Source: a virus. Taken from it: a stretch of DNA of 64,000 nt. The stretch is from IMG/VR virus record IMGVR_UViG_3300022839_000006, positions 144,231-208,230 of that record. One strand, 5' to 3'. Shown piece after piece: positions 1 through 7,537 of this stretch (within the stretch, counting starts at the first letter, position 1; every line of letters begins with the position of its first letter). Both the position numbers and the translations under genes were made by a program. The notes beneath the pieces are model-generated. The model saw only the letters and a program-made list of their open reading frames with translations, made no database searches and was not told where the DNA came from.

Positions 1-440
1 TTGCACTTATCCCTATCGATCTTCTGCAACTGTGCTTGGGCAATTCTATCGCCTGCATATATTGTAATCGGCGTATCGCTTGCATTGTAGACCATTACGT
101 ATGTAGGATCAATGTAGTCCGAATCGATAACACCAACACCGTTTGCAAGCATCAGTCCATATTTTAGAGCCATGCTTGAACGAATGTAGATCTTCATCTC
201 GTGATATTTGGGGATATCAAATATCAAACCTGTAGGGACAAGAGTTCTGAACGATGCGTGAAGCTGAATAGAAGGTTTGCCACCTGCAATTCTAACTGGT
301 AGTTGCATAGTTTTGTTGTGAGGATTGTATGCTGTAACTTTGTCTTCCAGATCAAAACATGCACGAAGATCAAAACATGCTGACCCTTCTGTTGCAAATT
401 CGGGGATTACAGCTGACTCTTTATCACGAAATATTCTCAT
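1..440 (-). CDS. dut: dUTPase, partial (runs off the left edge)
   Basis: Hydrolyses dUTP to dUMP and pyrophosphate, keeping uracil out of phage DNA and feeding dTMP synthesis. The minus-strand ORF starts at 440 (MRIFRDKESAVIP) and is open to the edge, about 146 codons. The trimeric dUTPase motifs appear in order: SACFDLRA (motif 1), RSSMALKYG (motif 2), NGVGVIDSDYID (motif 3, with the catalytic Asp) and AGDRIAQAQL (motif 4). The glycine-rich motif 5 would lie beyond the edge. The start is 17 bp inside the end of regA, so the two are probably translationally coupled. Confidence 0.93.
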   Translation of the reverse strand, partial: MRIFRDKESAVIPEFATEGSACFDLRACFDLEDKVTAYNPHNKTMQLPVRIAGGKPSIQLHASFRTLVPTGLIFDIPKYHEMKIYIRSSMALKYGLMLANGVGVIDSDYIDPTYVMVYNASDTPITIYAGDRIAQAQLQKIDRDKC

Positions 441-873
441 TGTATGTTCTTCCTCTTTTGGTGCCAACTGTGTACTTGCTCTCTAACGACCAATTACTTT
501 TTTCTTTGAAGGCAATGATTTTAATTTTGTTTAACTCCGCCACGGGCGTATCAGATTGATCAGGGTACACAATTTCTAACAGTCCCCATTCTTCAAGAAG
601 AATGGCTGTGGTGTTTCTACGTGCAATGTCTTCTTCGTCTAGGGTATTATGCTTTCCATCAAGAATAAACAACTCTTTGAAATGCATAATAGCGTACCGA
701 CTTGCATCTGTACTTTTGTCTTTTTTGTGTAGTATGTGACAGGACTGGTACAAGATGCGTTCTCTCCGTGACGCAATTCCTATTCGTGTTAGTGTCTCTT
801 TTATCTTTAGGAAATTGTCTGGGGTGATTAGCTCGATTTCTACACCGTGTCCTCTAAATAGGTTCTGATACAT
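424..873 (-). CDS. regA: RegA translational repressor
   Basis: RegA binds the initiation regions of early mRNAs and blocks their translation. The 149-aa product matches T4 RegA over its length, for example DNFLKIKETLTRIGIASR, LYQSCHILHKK, MHFKELFILDGK and ARRNTTAILLEEWGLLEIV. It has a small N-terminal extension and an insertion in the middle compared with the 122-aa T4 protein. Gene order 44 - small gene - 62 - regA follows T4, but here dut, not gene 43, comes next. A T4-type late promoter lies about 65 bp upstream of the start. Confidence 0.95.
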   Translation of the reverse strand: MYQNLFRGHGVEIELITPDNFLKIKETLTRIGIASRRERILYQSCHILHKKDKSTDASRYAIMHFKELFILDGKHNTLDEEDIARRNTTAILLEEWGLLEIVYPDQSDTPVAELNKIKIIAFKEKSNWSLESKYTVGTKRGRTYNENIS

Positions 874-936
874 GTTATGTTCACTCTCATTTCTTGTTAT
901 TATCTACGACGAGTTCATTGTGAATGTTCGCATGTT

Positions 937-944
937 TATTTATC
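937..944 (-). promoter_or_regulatory. Late promoter (GATAAATA) upstream of regA
   Basis: On the minus strand this reads GATAAATA, one base off the T4 late consensus TATAAATA recognised by gp55. It lies between gene 62 and regA. Activity is inferred. Confidence 0.45.
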
Positions 945-954
945 ATTTTTATTT

Positions 955-1434
955 TTATTTTTTTGTGGGCTTCTGCTCTCCTGTTTCTGATAATGTACGT
1001 AGATCGCTGAGATTTTGCTCTGTAAGTAGTTTCAGGTATTGTTTTGCTATTTCAGGACGAACACCATACAACTTTTGAACCATCACAATGTCATCGTTCT
1101 TTTCTAGTTTGTGCCACTTTGAAAATCTCTTTCGCTTTCTGAGCGAACCCATGTAATAGTAGAACTGTGCTGTATCTGGTATACACGAATGTATATTCAT
1201 CTCATTGGCGTGCAAGACCGTATCAGGGAAAAACCCAAACCCACGATTGATGATATACGCTACATAGTCTTTTGCAACCTCAGGCTCCTGTGCAATCATG
1301 TCTTTTTTGGTTTCAGATACAGCTGTCATGAACTCGAACGGACTTTTCTTCAACGTCTTCGTAACGACTTGTTCCTCAGCACAACCTTCATATGGCTTTA
1401 TCACATCACACGCGTCAATTTCTACCAAACTCAT
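955..1434 (-). CDS. 62: Clamp-loader small subunit gp62
   Basis: With gp44 this forms the ATP-driven loader that places the gp45 clamp on primer-template. The 159-aa protein matches the T4 gp62 pattern: SPFEFMTAVSETKKDM, then NRGFGFFPDTVLHANEMN, then FYYYMGSLRKRKRFSKWHK. Length is slightly below T4's 187. Its ATG at 1434 overlaps the stop of the preceding zinc-ribbon gene (ATGA), so it is probably coupled to it. The C-terminus ends in a lysine-rich stretch. Confidence 0.92.
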   Translation of the reverse strand: MSLVEIDACDVIKPYEGCAEEQVVTKTLKKSPFEFMTAVSETKKDMIAQEPEVAKDYVAYIINRGFGFFPDTVLHANEMNIHSCIPDTAQFYYYMGSLRKRKRFSKWHKLEKNDDIVMVQKLYGVRPEIAKQYLKLLTEQNLSDLRTLSETGEQKPTKK

Positions 1435-1601
1435 AAATCCTTCCCACTGACCATTTTTTGCATCGTATCAGCACACTCTAAACACACAACAAGTACATGA
1501 TCGCCGTCCGCCGTATTGATATGTAGACTGAACTTCTCTTTTTCACTGACCATCGCTGGACATAGCTTACACTTGACTTTCTTGGCTTTGAATATGCTCA
1601 C
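1431..1601 (-). CDS. Small zinc-ribbon protein between genes 44 and 62
   Basis: A 56-aa ORF with a GTG start that overlaps the gene 44 stop (GTGA); its own stop overlaps the gene 62 start (ATGA). The product begins VSIFKAKKVKCKLCPAM and contains CKLC near residue 11 and CLEC near residue 42, the four-cysteine spacing of a zinc ribbon. Both junctions use overlapping stop-start quartets, so it looks like a genuine operon member. T4 has no gene at this place. The function is unknown; a clamp-loader accessory role is only a guess from position. Confidence 0.75.
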   Translation of the reverse strand: MSIFKAKKVKCKLCPAMVSEKEKFSLHINTADGDHVLVVCLECADTMQKMVSGKDL

Positions 1602-2542
1602 AAATCACACGATGCCATTATTTCTGTCAAACATGCAACCAAATTCAACTCGTGATCAGGAACGGAAGTGTGTTGAAACTGGTATTTTCCAAGAAGAACA
1701 ACAAAGTCAGCCATAGAGTTAAGGGGAACAACAGTAAGTCCTGTATCAAACAACTTGCGAAAGATGTTCGCGAAATCTTGGTCAGTATTAGAAGCGACCC
1801 ACTTACGCATTTCTGTGAAGTTCTTGTCTTTCAAAAACACAAACAATCCGTCAACAGACTCTTGTTTGAAGTTAACAAATATCCCCTCGTCAATTCTACC
1901 CGAAGAAGCGTATTTTTGCAATTCGTTAAGGGTCCGACGGAAATCAGGGAAATGCTTTTCAACAACTTTCGCTACTACTTTTGTGTCAAAGTCCACACCT
2001 TCCTCTTTAAGGATCGAAAGTACTCGTTTGAAGAACTGCGCGGCTATTACAGGCTTCTCAGATTTGTCGATGGAAAATTCTACAAGAGAAAAACGTGAGT
2101 GAAGAGGCTCAATGATACGGTTTTTAAAGTTGCATGTGAAAATGAATCCACAGTTGCGGCTAAACTCTTCAGAGAACGATCGAAGTGCATATTGTGTGTT
2201 TGGAGTGAGGTAATCAGCCTCGTCAATTATCACATACTTGCGACCGCCCGCAAACGATACAGAGGACGCAAAATTTGAGATCTCATAGCGGAGAGTGTCG
2301 ATGCCACCATTCAACGATCCGTTGATAATGATGTAGTCGCAGCTAAGCTCTTTGAGCATTGCGACTGCAGCAGTCGTTTTACCTGTTCCAGGCGTTCCAG
2401 AAAGTAGTAGGTTGGGGATGTTTTTATCGTCTACAAACTTTTGAAAAGACTTCGTTGTCTTTTCTGGTAGGATGATATCAGAAACTTTTTGAGGTCTGTA
2501 CTTCTGGCACCACAGCATTTCAGCAGCAATTGAATCGAGCAT
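1598..2542 (-). CDS. 44: Clamp-loader large subunit gp44 (AAA+ ATPase)
   Basis: ATPase subunit of the loader that opens and closes the gp45 clamp. The 314-aa protein has the AAA+ order: WCQKYRPQKVSDIILP at the N-terminus, Walker A GTPGTGKTT near residue 50, Walker B VIIDEADYLT near 105, and the arginine-finger SRF motif (EPLHSRF) near 147. Length is close to the 319 of T4 gp44. It follows the gene 45 transcription unit and is coupled to the zinc-ribbon gene downstream. Confidence 0.96.
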   Translation of the reverse strand: MLDSIAAEMLWCQKYRPQKVSDIILPEKTTKSFQKFVDDKNIPNLLLSGTPGTGKTTAAVAMLKELSCDYIIINGSLNGGIDTLRYEISNFASSVSFAGGRKYVIIDEADYLTPNTQYALRSFSEEFSRNCGFIFTCNFKNRIIEPLHSRFSLVEFSIDKSEKPVIAAQFFKRVLSILKEEGVDFDTKVVAKVVEKHFPDFRRTLNELQKYASSGRIDEGIFVNFKQESVDGLFVFLKDKNFTEMRKWVASNTDQDFANIFRKLFDTGLTVVPLNSMADFVVLLGKYQFQHTSVPDHELNLVACLTEIMASCDL

Positions 2543-2578
2543 AATATAATACCTTTGTGTGTGTTAATCAAATAGGGT

Positions 2579-2612
2579 GGATGGTGATGGTCTTTAAAGA
2601 CCATCACCATCC
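2579..2612 (-). terminator. 14-bp perfect hairpin between the 71-aa ORF and gene 44
   Basis: GGATGGTGATGGTC pairs perfectly with its complement around a TTTAAA loop. No U-tract follows on the minus strand, so this may be an attenuator or RNA-processing site rather than a classic terminator. The stop codon of the upstream ORF lies inside the loop. Confidence 0.6.
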
Positions 2613-2809
2613 ACTTCGTGATCCATTTCGCCATCCACTTCGGTGGCTTCAGCTGAGTGGCTCTCTATAAACACAACAAACCTCTCGCGTACAGTTCCCA
2701 CTGCAACTAACTCACTTCCTTTGAACGAGCCACGCTCTGTACAGGCATCAATGATGTTGACCACCATTCCAAGATCGTTTAGTGTCAGGCTGTTTTGTAG
2801 GTCAGTCAT
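2594..2809 (-). CDS. Hypothetical 71-aa protein after gene 45
   Basis: An ORF starting MTDLQNSLTLNDLGMVVN at 2809, 8 bp inside the end of gene 45, with AGGGG upstream as ribosome site. The tail is acidic (VDGEMDHEVDGDGL) and is encoded by the ascending arm of the hairpin. I do not recognise it. In T4 the RNA-polymerase-binding protein RpbA lies next to gene 45, but I see no clear similarity. Confidence 0.7.
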   Translation of the reverse strand: MTDLQNSLTLNDLGMVVNIIDACTERGSFKGSELVAVGTVRERFVVFIESHSAEATEVDGEMDHEVDGDGL

Positions 2810-3476
2810 GTCGTTGCCCCTTTTTATATGTTGATTTTGATTCGATTGCAATGAAGTATGTAACTTTAGATGAACAGAATTTTGATATCCCTTTTGAGGA
2901 CAGTTCAACTTCATAGTCGCCTGAGAGAAGAGGTAGATTCTCCGTTTTAATAATCAGCGAAAAAGTATCATCTGTATTGCCCAATTCGAACCCATACGAG
3001 TCAGCAGACGGGTTTGCACTGTCAATTGCTTGTAGATAACACTTGCCCTCAGCGCCCACAAACGCAATCTCAGGCAACTGAAAGACACTCGACGCCTTCA
3101 ACACCTTTGATAGATCATCTGCAGAAAGTGAAACAGACACGTCAACAGATGGCAGCTTAATTTCTTTCTCTGGGGGCGAAATTATCATGGACGGATCAGC
3201 ATAAACATACTTCGCCTTGCTCTTTCCTTCAACGATTGTGATAAAGCTGCTACCAAAGTCAAGATCAGGATCTGAATATAGGCTACATACAGACAAGAAG
3301 CGTGGAAGGTTGTATATTCCTGCTGTTCGTGGAAACTCGTCAGGAACAGTGGCAATTGCCATGATAGTTTTTAGCGGACTGATCGTTTTGAGTGTGTTGC
3401 CTTCTTTAAGAAGGATGGATTGGTTGATTCCTGCAAAATTCTTTAGTACTGTCATCGTTTCACTTGATAGCTTCAT
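2802..3476 (-). CDS. 45: Sliding clamp gp45
   Basis: Trimeric processivity ring for the DNA polymerase and, in T4, the mobile enhancer of late transcription through gp55/gp33. The 224-aa product has the gp45 length and pattern: MKLSSETMTVLKNFAGINQ at the N-terminus, KAKYVYADPSMI in the middle, and the C-terminal SKGISKFCSSKVTYFIAIESKS. It is the first gene of a clamp operon (45 - 71-aa ORF - 44 - zinc ribbon - 62 - regA - dut) with a consensus promoter just upstream. Confidence 0.96.
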   Translation of the reverse strand: MKLSSETMTVLKNFAGINQSILLKEGNTLKTISPLKTIMAIATVPDEFPRTAGIYNLPRFLSVCSLYSDPDLDFGSSFITIVEGKSKAKYVYADPSMIISPPEKEIKLPSVDVSVSLSADDLSKVLKASSVFQLPEIAFVGAEGKCYLQAIDSANPSADSYGFELGNTDDTFSLIIKTENLPLLSGDYEVELSSKGISKFCSSKVTYFIAIESKSTYKKGQRHD

Positions 3477-3508
3477 AGTATATCCTTTGTATGTGTTGGA
3501 GTGTTATA

Positions 3509-3537
3509 ATTATAACAGATCTTGGCGTCGAAGTCAA
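3509..3537 (-). promoter_or_regulatory. Consensus sigma-70 promoter for gene 45
   Basis: Minus strand TTGACT (3537-3532), 17-bp spacer, perfect TATAAT (3514-3509), about 33 bp before the gene 45 ATG. One of few such promoters on the minus strand in this window. Confidence 0.85.
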
Positions 3538-3540
3538 TGG

Positions 3541-3565
3541 GGGACCGCTCTTCAATAGCGGTCCC
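3541..3565 (-). terminator. 9-bp hairpin ending the unit upstream of gene 45
   Basis: GGGACCGCT and AGCGGTCCC flank a 7-nt loop just upstream of the gene 45 promoter. No U-tract follows. The stop of the small ORF at 3552 falls in the loop, the same arrangement as at 2579-2612. Confidence 0.55.
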
Positions 3566-3653
3566 GTTCTATGACAGACGCTGATTTTCCTCGATAGCTG
3601 GGGCTGTATTCCAGACACAATCTACTGATCATTTCCTCACGAGTAGTTGTCAT
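3552..3653 (-). CDS. Hypothetical 33-aa protein
   Basis: ORF beginning MTTTREEMISRLCLEYSP at 3653, with GGAG 8 nt upstream as ribosome site, placed between the exonuclease gene and the clamp promoter. Its last codons are read through the hairpin stem. Short and unrecognised, but it has a good ribosome site and sits head to tail with its neighbour. Confidence 0.45.
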   Translation of the reverse strand: MTTTREEMISRLCLEYSPSYRGKSASVIERDRY

Positions 3654-3687
3654 TTGTCACGCTCCATTTTTTGTAGAAGGGCGATTG

Positions 3688-4332
3688 TTATCTGTCGACG
3701 TTTTCCATGTCGAGCTCTGCACGCATAATTGCTTGCATACGAAGAATATTAGCCATAACGTCGATGCTCGAGTCTGCTTTTACATGAATGCTTTTCCAAT
3801 ATTCTTCATCGTTAATTGGCGCCATGTCAAGCTTGGGAAGATTGAACTCAAACTTCGAATCTATAAACGTTGACATGTCGCGGGACTTGTGACGAGGAAG
3901 GTGTTCGCGGATCACACCTTCTTTCGTTGATTCACAGAACAGACGCCACAAGATTGCTGCATCATCCATGCTGTTCCAAGACCACCAAAGATCGATTTTA
4001 CCGTACGGTGCTAGGTAATTTACGAATTCTTTCGTAAATTCGTCTACTGTAAGATCTTTAGAATGTGGCTTCAACGTCCTTTCAATAATCGCTTTGGGCT
4101 GAGATGTCCAAAACTCAACACCGTCTGACAGTGCCACACGTCCACGCGCTTTTTGGTCAGCAATGCTAAACTTGAATCGTCTTATCTTTGAATAGGCTGA
4201 TTTTGTAGTGTACGGAGTAGAGGATACCATTGTTTTTGTGTCGACTACAGCAACAGAGCAGTCCAAGACAATACAGCTTTCAGGGTGGTAACCAAGCATT
4301 GAGAAGTCTATGAACAGAAACTTATCCTTCAT
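3688..4332 (-). CDS. DexA-like 3'-5' exonuclease homologue, catalytic Glu replaced
   Basis: A 214-aa DEDD-fold protein resembling T4 DexA: FLFIDFSMLGYH at the N-terminus, a central WSWNSMDDAAILWRLF, then SRDMSTFIDSK, and DSSIDVMANILRMQAIM at the C-terminus. In T4 DexA the first motif is D-x-E (IDFETMG). Here it is D-x-S, so one of the metal-binding acidic residues is missing while later aspartates are kept. It may have low activity or use another residue. The start at 4332 (MKDKFLF) overlaps the upstream dCTP-deaminase-like gene by 11 bp. Confidence 0.75.
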   Translation of the reverse strand: MKDKFLFIDFSMLGYHPESCIVLDCSVAVVDTKTMVSSTPYTTKSAYSKIRRFKFSIADQKARGRVALSDGVEFWTSQPKAIIERTLKPHSKDLTVDEFTKEFVNYLAPYGKIDLWWSWNSMDDAAILWRLFCESTKEGVIREHLPRHKSRDMSTFIDSKFEFNLPKLDMAPINDEEYWKSIHVKADSSIDVMANILRMQAIMRAELDMENVDR

Positions 4333-4855
4333 TACACGTTCCCGCTTTATACAAATTAAGTTCCATTTGCTTGGTTGTACCGTCCGTTGCACGTCCATAG
4401 TCACCGTCATACGTCTTCAATGCTTCTGCTTCAAACAACACAAATTGAGCAATTCGAGTGCCTTGTTTGACTCTGACAGGCCCTGTTGTAACATGCAGTG
4501 CACCACCAACATTCCCACTGTATCCTGTATCATAAACACCCGACGTGATGAACACTCCATTACGATTAAACGAGGAGCGAATTACCAGCCATCCAGCCTC
4601 ACTCTCCCCGACCGAGACATCGCTACCCATTACAACATCATAAACACCAACGTCTAAGTTAAAATATCCGTCGGCATCAACCTCGACATTGGTGCGATCG
4701 CGGTGCTGTTTTTTATCGTCATCAATCTCAAAAAGCGCAGATGAAATGGCGAATACTCTGTCCAATCGTACATCTATCGCGTTGGAGCTTACCATGTCCT
4801 TATCGACGTTGGTCGCTGTACTGTTGCTCTGTTCACTGGCGATGTGTTTCATCAT
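4322..4855 (-). CDS. dCTP deaminase / dUTPase superfamily protein
   Basis: A 177-aa protein of the dUTPase/DCD fold: SNAIDVRLDRVF (residues 24-35), IRSSFNRNGVFITSG near 92, GVYDTGYSGNVGGALHV near 107, and GTRIAQFVLFEAE near 132. The RSSxxRxG and GxxDxGYxG motifs place it in the family. The catalytic Glu of true dCTP deaminases is not obvious, so dCTP deamination is uncertain. A clear dUTPase lies at the left edge, so the two probably differ in role. It starts four bases inside the upstream gene (ATGA). Confidence 0.8.
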   Translation of the reverse strand: MMKHIASEQSNSTATNVDKDMVSSNAIDVRLDRVFAISSALFEIDDDKKQHRDRTNVEVDADGYFNLDVGVYDVVMGSDVSVGESEAGWLVIRSSFNRNGVFITSGVYDTGYSGNVGGALHVTTGPVRVKQGTRIAQFVLFEAEALKTYDGDYGRATDGTTKQMELNLYKAGTCNEG

Positions 4856-5190
4856 GTTTCCCGACGCTCCTTGTCCGTAAAATGTGTCAGAAGGATGATG
4901 TAATGCATCGACTTGAGAAGGTCCTTCCGGTTGATACCTTCTTTACGTCCAAGTCTCATGAGATATTTGATGGCTGTCCCTTGACACATTTCACTGGCAA
5001 TGTCGAGTGATTCCCACACGTCTATTGTTTGAATCTCTTCCTTGCCGACGTAGTGTTGAGAATAAGTACTTCCGATGTACTCTCCTACGTCGCGGAGTAT
5101 TTCTTGCTCACTAAACTTGTATTTAATTGGAGGCAAGTAGTGGTCGTCTGTCGTTTCTTTATGTTGGGGTTCGTCTAATTCATCTTGCAA
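4852..5190 (-). CDS. DUF3310 (SaV-like) family protein
   Basis: About 112 aa. The C-terminal half (IQTIDVWESLDIASEMCQG, then KYLMRLGRKEGINRKDLLKS and HYIILLTHF) is typical of the DUF3310/SaV family found near phage nucleotide genes. A TTG at 5190 is preceded by GGAG at good spacing and follows the upstream gene closely. An ATG at 5244 would give a 65-bp overlap with dpdA. Function unknown; sometimes annotated as a nucleotide kinase without proof. Confidence 0.75.
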   Translation of the reverse strand: MQDELDEPQHKETTDDHYLPPIKYKFSEQEILRDVGEYIGSTYSQHYVGKEEIQTIDVWESLDIASEMCQGTAIKYLMRLGRKEGINRKDLLKSMHYIILLTHFTDKERRET

Positions 5191-6037
5191 GGTCAGTCTC
5201 CATGTTAATAAGGTTGTCGATATAATCACAATTGGTCCTGGCAAGGTTGATCAAGGCTGAATCGGTACATACCATGTCAAAATCAACCTCGTGCTCATAC
5301 TTGCCGTTCACTAAGCCTGAAGGACTATTGTCGAATCTGACGTTGTTCAATCCTGCCCACACAGCAGCAGAACTGTCCCACGTGTTAATATACCCAAGGT
5401 GATCTTTGACCAGAGATATTTCATTGGGACCGTCGACCATTCCAAGCATGTGAACACGCTTGTTGTTGTCCTGGATCTTTTGTACAATCCCACGATCAAC
5501 GAGGGCGTTCAGAAAGTGCCATCTGGAAAGAAACCGTTGAAGTTTGTTGTCTTGCTCTACGCCATATGCATTCGGTATAGCAAGAATGGACACGCCAATG
5601 TAATCTACGTGTTTGGAATCAGCTGCCCATGCAAAACCATCGATTAGATCTTCGATGTCACCAATATTCGACTGTGGGACAAAGAATGTCCCAAACCCAC
5701 CATCCCTGATTTCTCGGCTAGTTTCAACAGCTTTGTCGATTGTTTTTTGACCTGGCTCAGCAGGATAATCAGACATTACAATGTAATCGGCACCTACTGT
5801 TGTGCCCATCTCGACAAGCTTTGATGAAGGATACATAGGTAACCCTTGCTTGAACATCTCAAACCCGCCGTTATCAAGAATTGTGATGTTATCAGGGTTT
5901 TCAAAATTTTCGTCGCTATACCACTGTGCATAACGTTGATCTGTTTCAACAAGATGTGCCAACACAAGATGTGTCTTTCTTCCTTTAGCAAAGTCGTCAA
6001 GGTGGGGGGTGGGCGCAATGTGACAAAAGTCTGTCAT
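5180..6037 (-). CDS. dpdA: TGT-like 7-deazaguanine transglycosylase (DpdA-type)
   Basis: Members of this tRNA-guanine transglycosylase-like family replace guanine in phage DNA with a 7-deazaguanine. The 285-aa protein shows the TGT signature LDNGGFEMFKQGLP near residue 53 (catalytic Asp), MSDYPAEPGQ near 90, and TWDSSAAVWAGL near 222 (candidate nucleophile Asp). The zinc-binding cysteines of tRNA-acting TGTs are absent, which favours a DNA substrate. FolE, QueD and QueE, the enzymes that make the base precursor, are encoded within 6 kb. The start at 6037 is chosen because GGAGA lies 5 nt upstream. Confidence 0.8.
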   Translation of the reverse strand: MTDFCHIAPTPHLDDFAKGRKTHLVLAHLVETDQRYAQWYSDENFENPDNITILDNGGFEMFKQGLPMYPSSKLVEMGTTVGADYIVMSDYPAEPGQKTIDKAVETSREIRDGGFGTFFVPQSNIGDIEDLIDGFAWAADSKHVDYIGVSILAIPNAYGVEQDNKLQRFLSRWHFLNALVDRGIVQKIQDNNKRVHMLGMVDGPNEISLVKDHLGYINTWDSSAAVWAGLNNVRFDNSPSGLVNGKYEHEVDFDMVCTDSALINLARTNCDYIDNLINMETDLAR

Positions 6038-6064
6038 GTAGTTCTCCATACTATAAATGCAAAG

Positions 6065-6092
6065 AAGTGGAGGGCATTGGTGCCCTCCACTT
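6065..6092 (-). terminator. 12-bp perfect hairpin upstream of dpdA
   Basis: AAGTGGAGGGCA and its complement around a 4-nt loop lie in the short gap between two minus-strand genes. The following minus-strand sequence is only mildly U-rich. Confidence 0.6.
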
Positions 6093-6103
6093 ATTAGTTC
6101 TGG

Positions 6104-6484
6104 TTATTGGTAGATTGAAGTGGAGCCGTTCTCACCATCTTCAGATATTTCGATGTGAATGCCACGATCGGGATATCGCGCTGATATCTTCTCTGCAAGA
6201 TCATCTGAAATCATCTCACAGCTTTTGTAGTCTAGCTGCAGGGTACCGTCACCATACAACGATTCAAGCCAACGCTTGAATTGAATAAATTCAATGTCAC
6301 GGTCGTCGTGAAAGACGTCAATGGCCACTTTGATGTGAAAGATGTGACGATGTGGATAACCCAAAAAGCTGACATCATACTCGTCACCTGTAGCGAGTTC
6401 CGGATCAGTCAGGGCAGCGGGATATTTGTGAATCCCCTCTCGCTGAAACTTGACCCAAATACGGTTTGTAATTTTATTTAGCAT
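6104..6484 (-). CDS. Conserved T4-like phage protein of unknown function
   Basis: A 126-aa protein with a distinctive pattern: RIWVKFQREGIHKYPAA, FLGYPHRHIFHIKVAIDVFH, DRDIEFIQFKRWLESLYG, LDYKSCEMISDDLAEKI and HIEISEDGENGS. I recall very similar proteins in marine T4-like phages, where no function is assigned. The paired histidines (HRHIFH) and the CEM segment resemble T-fold enzymes such as 6-pyruvoyl-tetrahydropterin synthases, which would fit the adjacent deazaguanine genes. That link is inference. Confidence 0.75.
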   Translation of the reverse strand: MLNKITNRIWVKFQREGIHKYPAALTDPELATGDEYDVSFLGYPHRHIFHIKVAIDVFHDDRDIEFIQFKRWLESLYGDGTLQLDYKSCEMISDDLAEKISARYPDRGIHIEISEDGENGSTSIYQ

Positions 6485-6559
6485 TATACGTCTCCATTAT
6501 ATAGAAAATGATGTAGGACAGAACCTACACCATTTTGATTGTTGTTCGTCGGTTCGTCA

Positions 6560-6826
6560 TTAGTCGATTTGCGTAACAGGAACCATCGTCATTCCTCCTT
6601 TGTTATCAACTTCAACTTTTGCATAAGATCTGCCGCCGCGATTCTCAAGACCTTTATATCGTCCAGTTGTCTTCACACCCTTGGTGTTTGTAAAGGATAC
6701 AGGATCGCCTTTTTTCATCTTTTGTACGCGCTTTTTGGCTTTGTCATATTCTGCATCGCGTGATGCAGGCATGTCCTCGGAAAGCTTAGCTTTAATTGAT
6801 TCTTCGATTAGTTGTTTGATTGACAT
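6560..6826 (-). CDS. Hypothetical 88-aa protein
   Basis: Starts MSIKQLIEESIKAKLSED at 6826, with AGGAG 8 nt upstream. The C-terminal half (KKGDPVSFTNTKGVKTTGRY, then GGRSYAKVEVDNKGG) looks like a small SH3-like beta barrel. The MSIKQLIEES-type N-terminus is common in T4-like phage virion or maturation proteins. A late promoter lies 41 bp upstream. Function unknown. Confidence 0.7.
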   Translation of the reverse strand: MSIKQLIEESIKAKLSEDMPASRDAEYDKAKKRVQKMKKGDPVSFTNTKGVKTTGRYKGLENRGGRSYAKVEVDNKGGMTMVPVTQID

Positions 6827-6866
6827 GTGCAATTCTCCTGTTATTGACTTGATTAGCATTGTCGTC

Positions 6867-6874
6867 TATTTATG
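6867..6874 (-). promoter_or_regulatory. Late promoter (CATAAATA)
   Basis: Minus strand CATAAATA, one base off the T4 late consensus, 41 bp before the ATG of the 88-aa ORF. Confidence 0.6.
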
Positions 6875-6886
6875 TGAAAACGAAAA

Positions 6887-7117
6887 CTACACAACGCGGT
6901 TATCTGGAAATAATGCAAGCTGGGCTGCAATTCGGTCAAGTTCATTGGGCGTAGAGGCTTTGCGAATCGTCGACTGAAAGCGTTTGACGTTTTGGCTATT
7001 CTCGCCTTTAGCGACGAATTCTTTCACAGCTTTCAAGAGAATCTGTTGTTTTTCGTCTGCTGATTGTGCTGCCCATACTTTTTTTGCTACGTCGCTATAA
7101 TCATTCAGAGTTTTCAT
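6887..7117 (-). CDS. Hypothetical 76-aa helical protein
   Basis: MKTLNDYSDVAKKVWAAQSA; mostly alpha-helical and lysine/alanine-rich, ending FPDNRVV. It looks like a small folded phage protein. It resembles no family I recognise and lies between two other small hypothetical genes. Confidence 0.65.
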   Translation of the reverse strand: MKTLNDYSDVAKKVWAAQSADEKQQILLKAVKEFVAKGENSQNVKRFQSTIRKASTPNELDRIAAQLALFPDNRVV

Positions 7118-7122
7118 TTGAT

Positions 7123-7521
7123 CTATCCTTTTATTGACGCCTTATGATACGATTTAGAGCGACGGGAGTCAACACTGGTACTCATGAATGTAGGAGGACC
7201 GTCGCAATAAATTGTCCTATCGCCTCCTCTTTTGAGATGGTCTTTTAAGATTTTTGTGTCACACCATGCCATCTGTTGGTTTGAATTGTCAACAAAGAAC
7301 ATCCGATGTGTCTTGACAGACTCGATTAATTTGTCATTAAGCATGAGGTGTCCTCTTGAATTGAATGGAACGACAGTGCCTGTATATCCATTTGACCACT
7401 TAGGGTTCTTGAATCTTATCGTGTTGTTACCTGTTCTGTTGCATTCCCATCTCCATTTGACGATTGTATAGACTGCAGTCTTTACCGCACCATCTACTTG
7501 TAGATCAACAAATTCTTCCAC
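7123..7521 (-). CDS. Hypothetical 132-aa protein
   Basis: MEEFVDLQVDGAVKTAVYTI; central part RWECNRTGNNTIRFKNPKW with several aromatic residues, and a basic C-terminus (SRRSKSYHKASIKG). Unrecognised. It follows the Vsr-type homing nuclease on the same strand. Confidence 0.65.
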   Translation of the reverse strand: MEEFVDLQVDGAVKTAVYTIVKWRWECNRTGNNTIRFKNPKWSNGYTGTVVPFNSRGHLMLNDKLIESVKTHRMFFVDNSNQQMAWCDTKILKDHLKRGGDRTIYCDGPPTFMSTSVDSRRSKSYHKASIKG

Positions 7522-7537
7522 AATTACGTTCCTTCGA

